20,492 bases of DNA from Gallibacterium melopsittaci (GCF_042433085.1 NZ_JBHLWA010000029.1:1-20492); one strand, 5' to 3'; counted from the first letter of the stretch, positions 1 to 8,143 are shown. Made by a program: numbers and translations. Notes: a model not told the origin generated them from the letters alone.

Positions 1-74
1 ATAATGAGGAAAGAATACAATTAAAATTAAATGGACTGAGTCCTGTTCAATACAGAATTCAGTCCTTAAAATAG
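1..74 (+). CDS. IS3-family transposase (OrfB), C-terminal fragment
   Basis: Read from position 3, the codons give NEERIQLKLNGLSPVQYR followed by IQSLK and a TAG stop at 72-74. The N-E-R-I-Q-x-K-L-x-G-L-S-P-V-Q-Y-R pattern is the well-known end of the DDE integrase-type transposase of IS3 elements, where the last helix precedes the stop codon. Only about 23 codons are inside the window, so the DDE catalytic residues cannot be seen and activity is unknown. The gene converges on valS. Confidence in the family is high because the pattern is distinctive. Confidence 0.75.
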   Translation, partial: NEERIQLKLNGLSPVQYRIQSLK

Positions 75-76
75 TC

Positions 77-100
77 GTCCAACTTTTCGGGGTCAGATCA
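77..100 (-). repeat. Terminal inverted repeat of the IS3-family element
   Basis: Starting from 100 on the minus strand the sequence reads TGATCTGACCCCGAAAAGTT then GGAC. It lies directly after the transposase stop codon, as expected for an IS3-family end. The partner repeat is outside the window. Confidence 0.6.
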
Positions 101-117
101 AAAGTTACCCCTTTTTT
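89..117 (+). terminator. Rho-independent terminator formed at the IS/chromosome junction
   Basis: GGGGT (89-93) pairs with ACCCC (107-111) across a 13-nt loop, and six T residues follow (112-117). On the plus strand this would end transcripts leaving the IS before they run antisense into valS. The left arm lies in the IS terminal repeat and the right arm in flanking DNA. A second perfect 7-bp pairing, AACTTTT (81-87) with AAAAGTT (100-106), overlaps and competes with it. Confidence 0.55.
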
Positions 118-129
118 GTACATAATAAA

Positions 130-3006
130 CTACAACTCCTCAATACTCGCATATTGTTGACGTAATTTCTCTAAACCTTGTTGATAATCTTGCATTTTTT
201 CACGTTCTTTGGCGATAACTGCTTCAGGTGCTTTAGCAACGAAATTTTCATTACTTAATTTACCCTCAATGCGTTTTACTTCGCCAATTAACTTCTCAAT
301 CTCTTTATTAAGACGAGCTAACTCAGCTTGTTTATCAATAAAACCAGCCATTGGAATCAATAATTCCGCATTACCAATCAATTTAGTTACTGCTAATGGA
401 GCGGTTTCATCTACGGCTAATAAATTAATACTATTTAATTTCGCCATTGTCTGAATTAAAGCACGATTATTTGCTAAACAGGTTTGCTCTGTTTCCGTCA
501 AATTGCGGAGCAATAGGTCTAACGGTTTGCTTGGTGCAATATTCATTTCGGCACGGATATTACGCACATTCACAATTAACTCTTTAATCCAGTTAATGTC
601 ATTGATCGCATTTTGATCCACTAAATCTGCATCAAATTGCGGGAATGGCTGCAACATAATACTATCCGCTTGAATGTTCATTAACGGTTTTACTTTTTGC
701 CAAATTTCTTCAGTAATAAATGGCATTACTGGATGGGCTAAACGCAGTACTTGTTCTAATACCGTAATTAAGGTGTGACGTGTTCCACGTTGTTGTGCTT
801 CATTCCCTTGGCTTAAAACTGGCTTGGTTAATTCAAGATACCAATCACAGAATTGGTTCCAGATAAACTCATATAATGTATTAGCCGCAATATCAAAACG
901 GTATTGATCTAATGCTTGACGGAACTCTTTTACCGCTAAGTTAAACTCAGCCAAAATCCAGCGATCTGCTAAAGAGAACTCCATCTCTTGATTACCGCTA
1001 TAACCACAATCTTTACCATCAATGTTCATTAAGGTAAAACGACTTGCGTTCCATAACTTATTACAGAAATTACGATAACCCTCAAGACGTTTCATATCCC
1101 AGTTAATATCACGACCATTACTTGCTAAAGCCGTTAAGGTAAAACGTAAAGCATCTGTACCATGAGCTGCAATACCATTCTCAAACTCTTTACGCGTTGC
1201 TTTTTCAATTTTCGCCGCTAACTGTGGCTGCATCATATTACCAGTACGTTTTGCGACCAAACTTTCTAAATCAATTCCATCAATCATATCCAATGGATCA
1301 AGGACATTACCTTTTGATTTAGACATTTTTGCCCCATTCTCATCACGCACTAATCCTGTTACATACACGGTTTTAAACGGCACTTGCGGTTTGCCATTTT
1401 CATCTTTGATGAAGTGCATAGTGAACATAATCATTCTGGCAACCCAGAAGAAAATAATGTCAAATCCAGTAATTAATACACTGGTTGGGTGGAACATCTG
1501 TAACTCTTTAGTTTGTTGTGGCCAACCTAATGTTGAAAAAGTCCATAAACCAGAAGAGAACCAAGTATCTAATACATCTTCATCTTGACGTAGCACAACA
1601 TCTGCCGCTAATTGATACTTCGCACGAACTTCGGCTTCATCACGTGCCACATAGACGTTACCTGCCTCATCATACCACGCAGGAATACGGTGTCCCCACC
1701 AAAGTTGGCGAGAAATACACCAGTCTTGAATATCACGCATCCAAGAGAAATAGAGATTTTCATACTGCTTCGGTACGAATTGAATTTCACCATCTTCTAC
1801 TGCACGAATTGCTTCTTTTGCCAGTGGTGCAACACTCACATACCATTGGTCAGTTAACATTGGTTCGATTGGCACACCACCACGATCACCATATGGGACT
1901 TTTAAGTCATGTGGTTTAATTTCCTCTAATAAACCACATATTTCAAATTCTGCAACGATCTGTTTACGTGCAGCAAAACGCTCTAAACCACGGTAATTTG
2001 CTGGAATTTCAGCCATATAAGCATTATTTTCTTTACCCTCAAAGGTAAAAACTTCAGCTTGTTCACGAATATCTGCATTTAGTGTAAAGACATTCACCAT
2101 TGGTAGTTGATGACGTTTACCTACTTCATAATCATTAAAATCGTGTGCTGGCGTAATTTTTACTACTCCAGTTCCAAATTCTTTCTCAACATACTCATCT
2201 GCAATAATTGGAATTTCACGATTAACTAATGGCAATAATACCGTTTTACCAATTAAATTTTGGTAACGCTCATCATCAGGATGTACCGCAACCGCTGTAT
2301 CCCCTAACATAGTTTCTGGACGAGTTGTCGCAACAACTAAATAATCTTTTCCATCTGCTGTTTTCGCTCCATTCGCTAATGGATAACGGAAATGCCACAA
2401 TGAACCTTTGCTCTCTTTATTTTCTACTTCTAAATCAGAAATAGCGGTATGTAATTTTGGATCCCAGTTGACTAAACGTTTACCTCGATAAATTAAGCCT
2501 TCTTCATATAGACGTACGAAAACTTCTTTGACTGCTTCTGACAAGCCTTCATCCATCGTAAAACGTTCACGATCCCAATCTACTGAGTTTCCTAAACGAC
2601 GCATCTGTTGACTAATATTTCCACCAGACTCCGCTTTCCATTGCCAAATTTTTTCGATAAAGGTTTCCCGCCCATAATCATGGCGAGTTTTCTTTTCCTC
2701 AGCAGCAATTTTACGCTCTACCACCATTTGCGTTGCAATTCCAGCATGGTCGGTTCCAGCTTGCCAAAGCGTATTATCGCCTTGCATACGGTGATAACGA
2801 ATTAAAGTGTCCATTAAAGTTTGTTGGAAAGCGTGCCCCATATGCAAACTACCAGTTACATTTGGTGGCGGAATCGCAATCGAATAACTCGGTGCATTCT
2901 CATTTTCAGACGGTTTAAAATAACCGCTCTCTTCCCAGTGTTTATATAAGGCTTGTTCTACCGCTTTTGCATCAAAGCGATCAGCCATGTCAAATTGTTT
3001 TGTCAT
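130..3006 (-). CDS. valS: Valyl-tRNA synthetase
   Basis: A class I aminoacyl-tRNA synthetase that charges tRNA-Val with valine in the cytoplasm. At 958 residues it is the usual bacterial length. Visible landmarks are the HIGH-type motif HMGH (55-58) after PPPNVTGSL, the CP1 editing domain with TTRPETMLGD (about 227-236) and GTGVVKITPAHD (278-289), and the second signature KMSKSKGN at 560-567. An anticodon-binding helical domain follows (roughly 680-830). The last 65 or so residues are a charged heptad-like segment matching the C-terminal coiled-coil tRNA-binding arm. The ATG at 3006 is preceded by an AGAGAAG stretch as a ribosome site. It normally follows holC directly, but here a nuclease gene separates them. 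An IS3-family end lies just beyond its stop codon. Confidence 0.98.
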   Translation of the reverse strand: MTKQFDMADRFDAKAVEQALYKHWEESGYFKPSENENAPSYSIAIPPPNVTGSLHMGHAFQQTLMDTLIRYHRMQGDNTLWQAGTDHAGIATQMVVERKIAAEEKKTRHDYGRETFIEKIWQWKAESGGNISQQMRRLGNSVDWDRERFTMDEGLSEAVKEVFVRLYEEGLIYRGKRLVNWDPKLHTAISDLEVENKESKGSLWHFRYPLANGAKTADGKDYLVVATTRPETMLGDTAVAVHPDDERYQNLIGKTVLLPLVNREIPIIADEYVEKEFGTGVVKITPAHDFNDYEVGKRHQLPMVNVFTLNADIREQAEVFTFEGKENNAYMAEIPANYRGLERFAARKQIVAEFEICGLLEEIKPHDLKVPYGDRGGVPIEPMLTDQWYVSVAPLAKEAIRAVEDGEIQFVPKQYENLYFSWMRDIQDWCISRQLWWGHRIPAWYDEAGNVYVARDEAEVRAKYQLAADVVLRQDEDVLDTWFSSGLWTFSTLGWPQQTKELQMFHPTSVLITGFDIIFFWVARMIMFTMHFIKDENGKPQVPFKTVYVTGLVRDENGAKMSKSKGNVLDPLDMIDGIDLESLVAKRTGNMMQPQLAAKIEKATRKEFENGIAAHGTDALRFTLTALASNGRDINWDMKRLEGYRNFCNKLWNASRFTLMNIDGKDCGYSGNQEMEFSLADRWILAEFNLAVKEFRQALDQYRFDIAANTLYEFIWNQFCDWYLELTKPVLSQGNEAQQRGTRHTLITVLEQVLRLAHPVMPFITEEIWQKVKPLMNIQADSIMLQPFPQFDADLVDQNAINDINWIKELIVNVRNIRAEMNIAPSKPLDLLLRNLTETEQTCLANNRALIQTMAKLNSINLLAVDETAPLAVTKLIGNAELLIPMAGFIDKQAELARLNKEIEKLIGEVKRIEGKLSNENFVAKAPEAVIAKEREKMQDYQQGLEKLRQQYASIEEL

Positions 3007-3036
3007 TGTTGTTTCTTCTCTAATAAAAAGGGAACT

Positions 3037-3042
3037 ACTATA
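3037..3042 (-). promoter_or_regulatory. Possible valS promoter (-10 TATAGT)
   Basis: The 128-base gap between the nuclease stop and valS contains TATAGT about 30 bases before the valS ATG on the minus strand, in a T-rich context. No good -35 box sits at 16-18 bases. A promoter is expected here because valS is separated from holC, but the call is weak. Confidence 0.3.
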
Positions 3043-3134
3043 AAAATTAAAAATCTTTGTTTACTAAGGGTTGTGCGGATGTTCTATTACTTAACAATAT
3101 TCCCATTTACGCGTTGAAAGGTTCGTACTTCATT

Positions 3135-4154
3135 TTAATCTCTATACTTCTCCAATCTCGCTCGCACTTTTTCAAGTTGTGCTTTAAGTTCTAACTCTGT
3201 TGGTAAATAAGGAAGATACTTCGCACTAAAAATCTGTTTCCTATCGGCTAATATGGAATATTTTGCCACTGCCTCACTCTGCTCACTGCACAGAACTAAA
3301 CCAATAGTTGGATTATCATCTTCACCTTTAAACTGTTCATCATAAAGGCGAACATAGGTATCCATTTGTCCAATATCTTGATGTTTTAGCTTGCCAATTT
3401 TTAAATCAATTAATAAAAAACATTTCAGTTTGAAATGGTAGAAAACCAAGTCAATATAAAAATCTTCATCATCAAAACGAATCCGTTTCTGACGTTCAAC
3501 AAATGCAAAACCTTTACCCAATTCTAGTAAAAATTGCTGTAAATTACTGATAATTGTTTGTTCTAAATCGCTTTCTTGATAGCTTTTGTCTTGAAGATTT
3601 AAGAAATCTAAAATGTAAGGATCACGCAAATAATCTTCGATAGTTTCTTGTAATTTTTCAGTTTTTTCTACCGCTTCTTGTGTTACCAATGCTTTATTTT
3701 GGCTAGCAAGCAAACGTTCATAATATAGCACAGAAATTTGCCGATCTAACGCACGAGATGACCAATTATTCTCAATAGTTTCTTTTAAATACCATTCACG
3801 AGCTTGCGGATTTTCAATGCGAATTAGACTACGATAATGTGTCCAACTTAATTCGGTACGCAGTGCGTTCCGAATTGGGAAAGTAAGATAAAAGGCTCTC
3901 ATATTGCGTAAATTACGTACATCAAATCCTTTACCATACATTGCTGTTAGACGTTCTGAAACATTTTTTAATACCGCTTTGCCATACTCCGCACGATATT
4001 GTCCGTTCTGTTCATCTTCAACCAATAAACGCCCAATTTCCCAATAACTTTGCACCATCGCACTATTCACGGTTTGGCGGACATGCGAACGCGCTTGCTC
4101 AATAATTTGAGCAATAGTGCTAATCAATTTATCTTGGGTAAGCTGTTTATTCAT
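3135..4154 (-). CDS. YhcG/DUF1016-family PDDEXK nuclease domain protein
   Basis: The 339-residue protein has the two-part layout of the YhcG (DUF1016) family. The N-terminal helical domain (about 10-150) contains YWEIGRLLVEDEQ, YGKAVLKNVSERL and NLRNMRAFY. The C-terminal restriction-endonuclease-like domain (about 170-335) contains FVERQKRIRF, the acidic residue of YIDLVFYH (D235), the DLK motif (D250-L-K252) and Q264 in IGQMDTYV. These fit a PDDEXK metal-dependent nuclease core in which E/D-x-K appears as DLK. The family is widespread, often near restriction-modification or mobile genes, and its physiological role is poorly known; a link to DNA processing or defence is inference. It sits alone between holC and valS, with no methylase, antitoxin or second defence gene beside it. 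Upstream is a 189-base non-coding gap without a clear promoter. The start codon has only a weak ribosome site (GAAAGAA). Confidence 0.88.
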   Translation of the reverse strand: MNKQLTQDKLISTIAQIIEQARSHVRQTVNSAMVQSYWEIGRLLVEDEQNGQYRAEYGKAVLKNVSERLTAMYGKGFDVRNLRNMRAFYLTFPIRNALRTELSWTHYRSLIRIENPQAREWYLKETIENNWSSRALDRQISVLYYERLLASQNKALVTQEAVEKTEKLQETIEDYLRDPYILDFLNLQDKSYQESDLEQTIISNLQQFLLELGKGFAFVERQKRIRFDDEDFYIDLVFYHFKLKCFLLIDLKIGKLKHQDIGQMDTYVRLYDEQFKGEDDNPTIGLVLCSEQSEAVAKYSILADRKQIFSAKYLPYLPTELELKAQLEKVRARLEKYRD

Positions 4155-4343
4155 TGTGTTCTTTCACATTTCTTTTCTAATATTTCATCAATCTAGTTGC
4201 ATATCCAAATATGATGCTGCCATTTTTCGGAACAAACTGAAAATAAGTGGTCTGTTTTTCGTACTTTTTTGGAAATATGTAACATTTAGCAAGAATATAG
4301 TTTTTACCATACTCAATCATGAAAAAATTTTATTTTTGCCACA

Positions 4344-4781
4344 TTACACCTGTTCCGTCCCTAGCTGCCAACCTAACTGTCGATAATATTTATAGCGTTC
4401 TCTAGCTAATATTTTTAACTGTTCATCTGTTGGAACAAACTCAATCACTTGAGGGAAAAGCAAAGCAAATTCAGGCACTTGTAGTGATAATGAAATTAAT
4501 AAATCTCGCCGTTGTGAGTTACGTTTCTCTGACCAACAAATTTCTACTGGGGTCATATAACCACCAGCCTCACCTGATAAATTATGTGGTACAAATTGTT
4601 CTGGATCTCGTTGCCATAACATTTCATCAATTAACAACGCCTGTTCTTTGGTTTGGCAAGCGATTAACACTTTTTTCCCTAAACGCCACGCATCTGCTGC
4701 CAAATCACACGCTTTGTTTTCTAATGATAATGGTTGCATTGGTGCTGCAGAAAAAACATAAAAAAGTGCTTGTTTTGCCAT
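4344..4781 (-). CDS. holC: DNA polymerase III chi subunit
   Basis: Chi is the clamp-loader accessory subunit that binds psi and the C-terminus of single-stranded DNA-binding protein. The 145-residue product is close to the 147 of E. coli HolC. Family features visible are the N-terminal FYVFS strand, a KACDLAADAWRLGKKVLIAC helix-strand unit, the DEMLWQRDPEQFVPHNL segment, TPVEICW, and a C-terminal ARERYKYYRQLGW helix. The usual upstream partner pepA is not here; recR ends 105 bases upstream. A candidate promoter with -10 TAGAAT overlaps a small hairpin (4815-4830), so holC may be transcribed alone or by read-through from recR. The ATG at 4781 has a weak ribosome site. Confidence 0.93.
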   Translation of the reverse strand: MAKQALFYVFSAAPMQPLSLENKACDLAADAWRLGKKVLIACQTKEQALLIDEMLWQRDPEQFVPHNLSGEAGGYMTPVEICWSEKRNSQRRDLLISLSLQVPEFALLFPQVIEFVPTDEQLKILARERYKYYRQLGWQLGTEQV

Positions 4782-4886
4782 AACTTATCTACTCTGTTAA
4801 ACCAGTCGGCTATTCTAGCGTAAAAGCTAGATTGGATAAAGGATTGCTCTCGCTCATTAGGAAATAAATCCCGTCTGTAAATAGGC

Positions 4887-5489
4887 TTATTTTAATTCTC
4901 GTCTGCCAATAAAAGAGTGTGAAAGTGTTGTGCCATCAACCATCTCTAATTCACCACCAACTGGAATACCGTGTGCAATACGACTCACTTTTATCCCATA
5001 TTGTTGACACATTTCCGCAATATAGTTTGCTGTTGCATCTCCTTCAATCGTTGGATTAGTTGCTAAAATAATCTCGGTAAATGATTCTGTTTGTAATCTT
5101 TTTTGTAACAAATCTAACCCAATTTCTTTAGGTCCAATACCGTCTAATGGCGATAAATGTCCCATCAACACAAAATAGCGGCCTGAAAATTGTCCTGTTT
5201 GTTCAATAGCTTGAATATCCGATGGCATTTCAACCACACAAATCTGACCACTCTCTTGACGGCGATAATTATTACAAATATTACAGGTTTCTTCTTCGGT
5301 AAATGTACGGCATTGACTGCAATGCCCGATATGTGCCATTGCATCAGTTAATGTGCGTGCTAAATTCATCGCACCACTACGATCTCGCTGTAATAAATAG
5401 TACGCCATACGTTGTGCCGACTTAGGACCTACACCTGGTAAGCAACGTAACGCATTCATTAATTCGTCTAATAAAGGACTAATTTGCAT
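4887..5489 (-). CDS. recR: Recombination protein RecR
   Basis: RecR works with RecO (and RecF) to load RecA on SSB-coated single-stranded gaps. The 200-residue length is standard. The order of domains is clear: a helix-hairpin-helix with LPGVGPKSAQRMAYYLL (about 17-33); a C4 zinc finger with C57, C60, C69 and C72; a Toprim domain (about 80-175) with the acidic VVEMPSD segment (E87, D91) and GHLSPLDGIGP; and a C-terminal GGELEMVDGTTLSHSF segment. It follows ebfC and dnaX, a conserved trio in proteobacteria. The 74-base gap after ebfC contains a hairpin that may reduce read-through. No clear Shine-Dalgarno sequence precedes the ATG. Confidence 0.97.
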   Translation of the reverse strand: MQISPLLDELMNALRCLPGVGPKSAQRMAYYLLQRDRSGAMNLARTLTDAMAHIGHCSQCRTFTEEETCNICNNYRRQESGQICVVEMPSDIQAIEQTGQFSGRYFVLMGHLSPLDGIGPKEIGLDLLQKRLQTESFTEIILATNPTIEGDATANYIAEMCQQYGIKVSRIAHGIPVGGELEMVDGTTLSHSFIGRRELK

Positions 5490-5524
5490 AATTAAGAAAG
5501 GTTTATTGTAGTAAGTGTTGAGAT

Positions 5525-5549
5525 AAATAAGGGAGTAACCAAGACTCCC
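5525..5549 (-). terminator. Hairpin between ebfC and recR (weak terminator or attenuator)
   Basis: On the minus strand GGGAGT (5549-5544) pairs with ACTCCC (5536-5531) around a 7-base loop and is followed by TTATTTATCT. The T tract is interrupted, so partial termination is more likely than a full stop. It would lower recR expression relative to dnaX and ebfC. Confidence 0.45.
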
Positions 5550-5563
5550 CCAAATAAATATGA

Positions 5564-5893
5564 TTAGAATGGCATTTTAAAACCTGGTGGGAGTTGCATA
5601 CCAGCCGTAACTGATGCCATTTTTTCTTTTTGCATTTCATCTGCACGACGTACAGCATCATTAAATGCTGCTGCAATAAGATCTTCTAGCATCTCTTTAT
5701 CATCTTCCACTAAAGATGGATCAATTTCTATACGACGGCAACTATGTGCACCATTAATCGTTACTTTGACTAAACCTGCACCAGATTCACCACTTACTTC
5801 TAATTGAGCAATCTCTTCTTGCATTTTCTGCATACGTTCTTGCATTTGTTGAGCTTGCTTCATTAAGCCGCCTAAACCACCTTTTCCAAACAT
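5564..5893 (-). CDS. ebfC: YbaB/EbfC-family nucleoid-associated protein
   Basis: A small dimeric DNA-binding protein, 109 residues, matching the YbaB/EbfC family throughout. The N-terminal MFGKGGLGGLMKQAQQMQ segment leads into a Met/Gln-rich helix (about 8-35). A beta hairpin with SGAGLVKVTINGAH follows, then the acidic DPSLVEDDKEMLEDLIAAAF helix and a C-terminal PPGFKMPF tail. Homologues coat DNA and affect gene expression; a link to RecR-dependent repair is suggested in some species by synteny. It lies between dnaX and recR on the same strand. A good ribosome site (GAGAGAAAG) precedes the ATG. Confidence 0.94.
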   Translation of the reverse strand: MFGKGGLGGLMKQAQQMQERMQKMQEEIAQLEVSGESGAGLVKVTINGAHSCRRIEIDPSLVEDDKEMLEDLIAAAFNDAVRRADEMQKEKMASVTAGMQLPPGFKMPF

Positions 5894-5929
5894 AACTTTC
5901 TCTCTCTAATAATAAAAAATAAAGGCTGT

Positions 5930-5957
5930 ATTTTAACTGAAAACCACTATTGTGCAA
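5930..5957 (-). promoter_or_regulatory. Possible internal promoter for ebfC-recR
   Basis: Within the 72-base dnaX-ebfC gap the minus strand reads TTGCAC, 16 bases, then TAAAAT about 35 bases before the ebfC ATG. The -10 is good and the -35 is only a half match. It could give ebfC and recR expression independent of dnaX. Confidence 0.33.
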
Positions 5958-5965
5958 TGGACAAA

Positions 5966-8143
5966 CTACGCTTTACCCGTTGGACGTACAGAATCTAATT
6001 CAATTTTTGCTGCAAATTGCTGTATAAACTCATTTAATTTTGTATCTTGCTGTAAATTTTGTTGTGCTTCTACCACTAATTGTTCATAAACCTCACCTCG
6101 AATTTCATATGGCGTAACTTCTGGACCAGTATATTCTTCCAATTCAATTTTTATCTTACGCCCATAAAATTCCTGAAAAGCCTGATGAATAAAATTGAGA
6201 TCTAAATATTTTGCTAATAAAAAGGCGTCAGGACGAACACCTAGACGCATACTATGTTCATCTTGCGCCAAAATCACTGAGTTGAGCAAAACGCGTTTAC
6301 TACCACCTGCCAATGTTAATTTTTCAATATCCGCACTCCATTGACTCTTTTCTGATGCTAATTCAACCACTTTTTGCATGACTTCTGGGGTATATTTCTC
6401 TAATAATGCTTTTTTAATATCGGAAGGACGCATTGCCTGATTTTGTGCCTCTATTGAGGGATCACTCCAAGACCAGTGATAATCTTCATCTAACAATTCG
6501 TTCTCTTCTGTATCATTAACATTCACCATTTCGGACAAGGATTCAACTTTCCCTTGCACCACTGAGCTTAAACTCATAGGCTTATTTTCTTGTGATAGTA
6601 ATGCTGGTGGGCTTTCTGGTTCTGGTTTTACTTCTACTCTAGCCTCTACTGTATTTTCTGACTTTAAAAACAGAGGAGTAGATATTAGCGGTTCAGCTAT
6701 TTTAGTGCTATCCTTTTTTTTTTCTTCAACAAATATTGGTTGTTTTTTCTCTAATACAATATGTTCCGCCTTTCCCTGCTCTAAATTAGCAACTTGCTGC
6801 AAAATATCGCTCGATAATAATGCAGAAGATCGCATTACTGATGAAGTAGGTTGTGTGGTCGAAATATCAGCCTGAGGCTCTGGTAACACTTCTACCTTAA
6901 GTGGATTAGACTTTGTTTCTGTAGCTGATTTTAGCTCTTGTGTAGTAGAAGAAGTAACAGGCTCCGTAGTTATTTTAGTTTGTGTTGCTTGTATAGTTGT
7001 TGTCTGCTCAACATTTACAGATGATACTGTTGGCTGCTCTGTAACTGTTGTAATTACTGGTGAAAAGCGTTTTGGATGAAATGCTAATGCTCGCAAAACT
7101 GTCATTTCTACCCCTGTTTTTGCTTCAGGCGAAAAAGCAAGTTCTTTACGCCCATTTAACATTAGCTGGTAATAAAATTGCACATCTTCTGCGGCAATCG
7201 TTTTTGCCAATACCGCTAATGAAGAATCTACATGTTGATTTTTTGGTGGCAACAATTGCAACATTGCAATCTGATGTAATGTTTCTGCCAGATCCTGTAA
7301 TACTCGCTCCCAATCCACACCTTGTTGAGCAATATCCGCCAATACTTGCATTGCTGCTTCACCATCAGCTTGTGCTATAGCATTCAATAATGAGATCGAC
7401 TTATCACTATCTAATAATCCCAACATTGAATTAACTGCTGTTGTTGTAATATTACCATTACTTAATGCAATCGCTTGATCAGTAAGACTTAGTGCATCTC
7501 GAATACTACCTTGTGCAGCTTGTGCTAATTTATTCAAGGCAGGAATTTGGTAACTGACATTTTCTTGTACCAATAATTTACTGAGATGTTCAGCTATCGT
7601 TTCCGTATCTAAGGCTTTGAGATGAAATTGAATACAACGAGAAAGAACTGTAATTGGTAATTTTTGTGGATCTGTTGTTGCTAAAAGGAACTTAACATAT
7701 TCTGGTGGCTCTTCTAATGTTTTTAATAGTGCATTAAAGCTATGACGAGAAAGCATATGCACTTCATCGATTAAGTAAATTTTAAAGCGACCACGTACAG
7801 GTTTATATTGCACATTATCGAGTAACTCTCGTGTATCCTCAACTTTAGTACGAGAAGCTGCATCTATTTCGATTAAATCGATAAAATTACCTTCTTTAAT
7901 TGCACGACAATTTTCACACTCACCACAAGGCTCAGCAGTAATCCCTTGTTCGCAATTTAACCCTTTCGCAAATAAACGAGCTATTGATGTTTTTCCTACG
8001 CCACGAGTTCCCGAAAAAAGATAAGCATGATGTAAACGTTGATTAGTTAATCCATTACTTAAGGCCGTTATCACATGATCTTGTCCAACCACTTCAGAAA
8101 ATCGATTTGGTCGCCATTTGCGTGCTAATACCTGATAACTCAT
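5966..8143 (-). CDS. dnaX: DNA polymerase III subunits tau and gamma
   Basis: The clamp-loader ATPase that opens the beta clamp and, as tau, ties the two polymerases to the helicase. Visible motifs are Walker A GTRGVGKT (45-52), four zinc-ligand cysteines (C64, C73, C76, C79), Walker B LIDEVHM (124-130), sensor-1 TTDP (156-159) and the SRC arginine-finger motif (168-170). A long low-complexity T/S/Q/E-rich linker (about 365-560) precedes the tau-specific C-terminal domain. At 725 residues it is longer than the 643 of E. coli tau, and the extra length is in the linker. An A10-G slippery run at codons 474-477 is followed in the -1 frame by GGA-TAG, predicting a gamma form of 478 residues. It starts 21 bases after apt with an AAGGA ribosome site, so the two are likely co-transcribed. 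Confidence 0.97.
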   Translation of the reverse strand: MSYQVLARKWRPNRFSEVVGQDHVITALSNGLTNQRLHHAYLFSGTRGVGKTSIARLFAKGLNCEQGITAEPCGECENCRAIKEGNFIDLIEIDAASRTKVEDTRELLDNVQYKPVRGRFKIYLIDEVHMLSRHSFNALLKTLEEPPEYVKFLLATTDPQKLPITVLSRCIQFHLKALDTETIAEHLSKLLVQENVSYQIPALNKLAQAAQGSIRDALSLTDQAIALSNGNITTTAVNSMLGLLDSDKSISLLNAIAQADGEAAMQVLADIAQQGVDWERVLQDLAETLHQIAMLQLLPPKNQHVDSSLAVLAKTIAAEDVQFYYQLMLNGRKELAFSPEAKTGVEMTVLRALAFHPKRFSPVITTVTEQPTVSSVNVEQTTTIQATQTKITTEPVTSSTTQELKSATETKSNPLKVEVLPEPQADISTTQPTSSVMRSSALLSSDILQQVANLEQGKAEHIVLEKKQPIFVEEKKKDSTKIAEPLISTPLFLKSENTVEARVEVKPEPESPPALLSQENKPMSLSSVVQGKVESLSEMVNVNDTEENELLDEDYHWSWSDPSIEAQNQAMRPSDIKKALLEKYTPEVMQKVVELASEKSQWSADIEKLTLAGGSKRVLLNSVILAQDEHSMRLGVRPDAFLLAKYLDLNFIHQAFQEFYGRKIKIELEEYTGPEVTPYEIRGEVYEQLVVEAQQNLQQDTKLNEFIQQFAAKIELDSVRPTGKA
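6708..6724 (-). other. dnaX: Predicted dnaX -1 frameshift / slippage site producing gamma
   Basis: On the minus strand the coding sequence reads GAA GAA AAA AAA AAG GAT AGC, containing the heptamer A-AAA-AAG in frame within ten consecutive A residues (6714-6723). A -1 slip re-reads the next codons as GGA TAG, stopping at once (TAG at 6710-6708). E. coli dnaX behaves the same way: A-AAA-AAG leads to one extra codon and a stop. The A10 run could also cause RNA polymerase slippage, as known for Thermus dnaX. I see no convincing downstream hairpin or upstream Shine-Dalgarno-like stimulator. Confidence 0.7.

Larger units (their letters stand above)
1..100 (+). mobile_element. Right end of an IS3-family insertion sequence (truncated by window edge)
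   Basis: The first 74 bases encode the C-terminus of an IS3-family transposase. They are followed at 77-100 by a sequence reading GTCCAACTTTTCGGGG then TCAGATCA. Its reverse complement, TGATCTGACCCCGAAAAG..., has the TG start and CCCC-AAAAGTTGGAC pattern I recall for IS3-family terminal repeats. The element therefore ends near position 100, about 30 bases beyond the valS stop codon and pointing toward it. The left end lies outside the window, so intactness and target-site duplication cannot be judged. Confidence 0.72.

Noticed and set aside
1518..1919. Open frame of 133 codons on the plus strand, antisense to valS
   Set aside because: It lies wholly inside the well-conserved valS coding region, is rich in His and Leu as expected from antisense reading, and has no recognisable domain.
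3007..4343. Toxin-antitoxin or restriction-modification operon around the YhcG-type nuclease
   Set aside because: The flanking gaps contain no second open frame of useful size, and the neighbours are the housekeeping genes holC and valS.
4815..4830. CTAGC-N6-GCTAG hairpin between recR and holC as a terminator
   Set aside because: The stem is only 5 bp, no T run follows on the minus strand, and it overlaps a plausible -10 for holC.
7060..7380. Open frame of 106 codons antisense to dnaX
   Set aside because: It is a shadow of the dnaX reading frame, Leu-rich without domain features and without a ribosome site.
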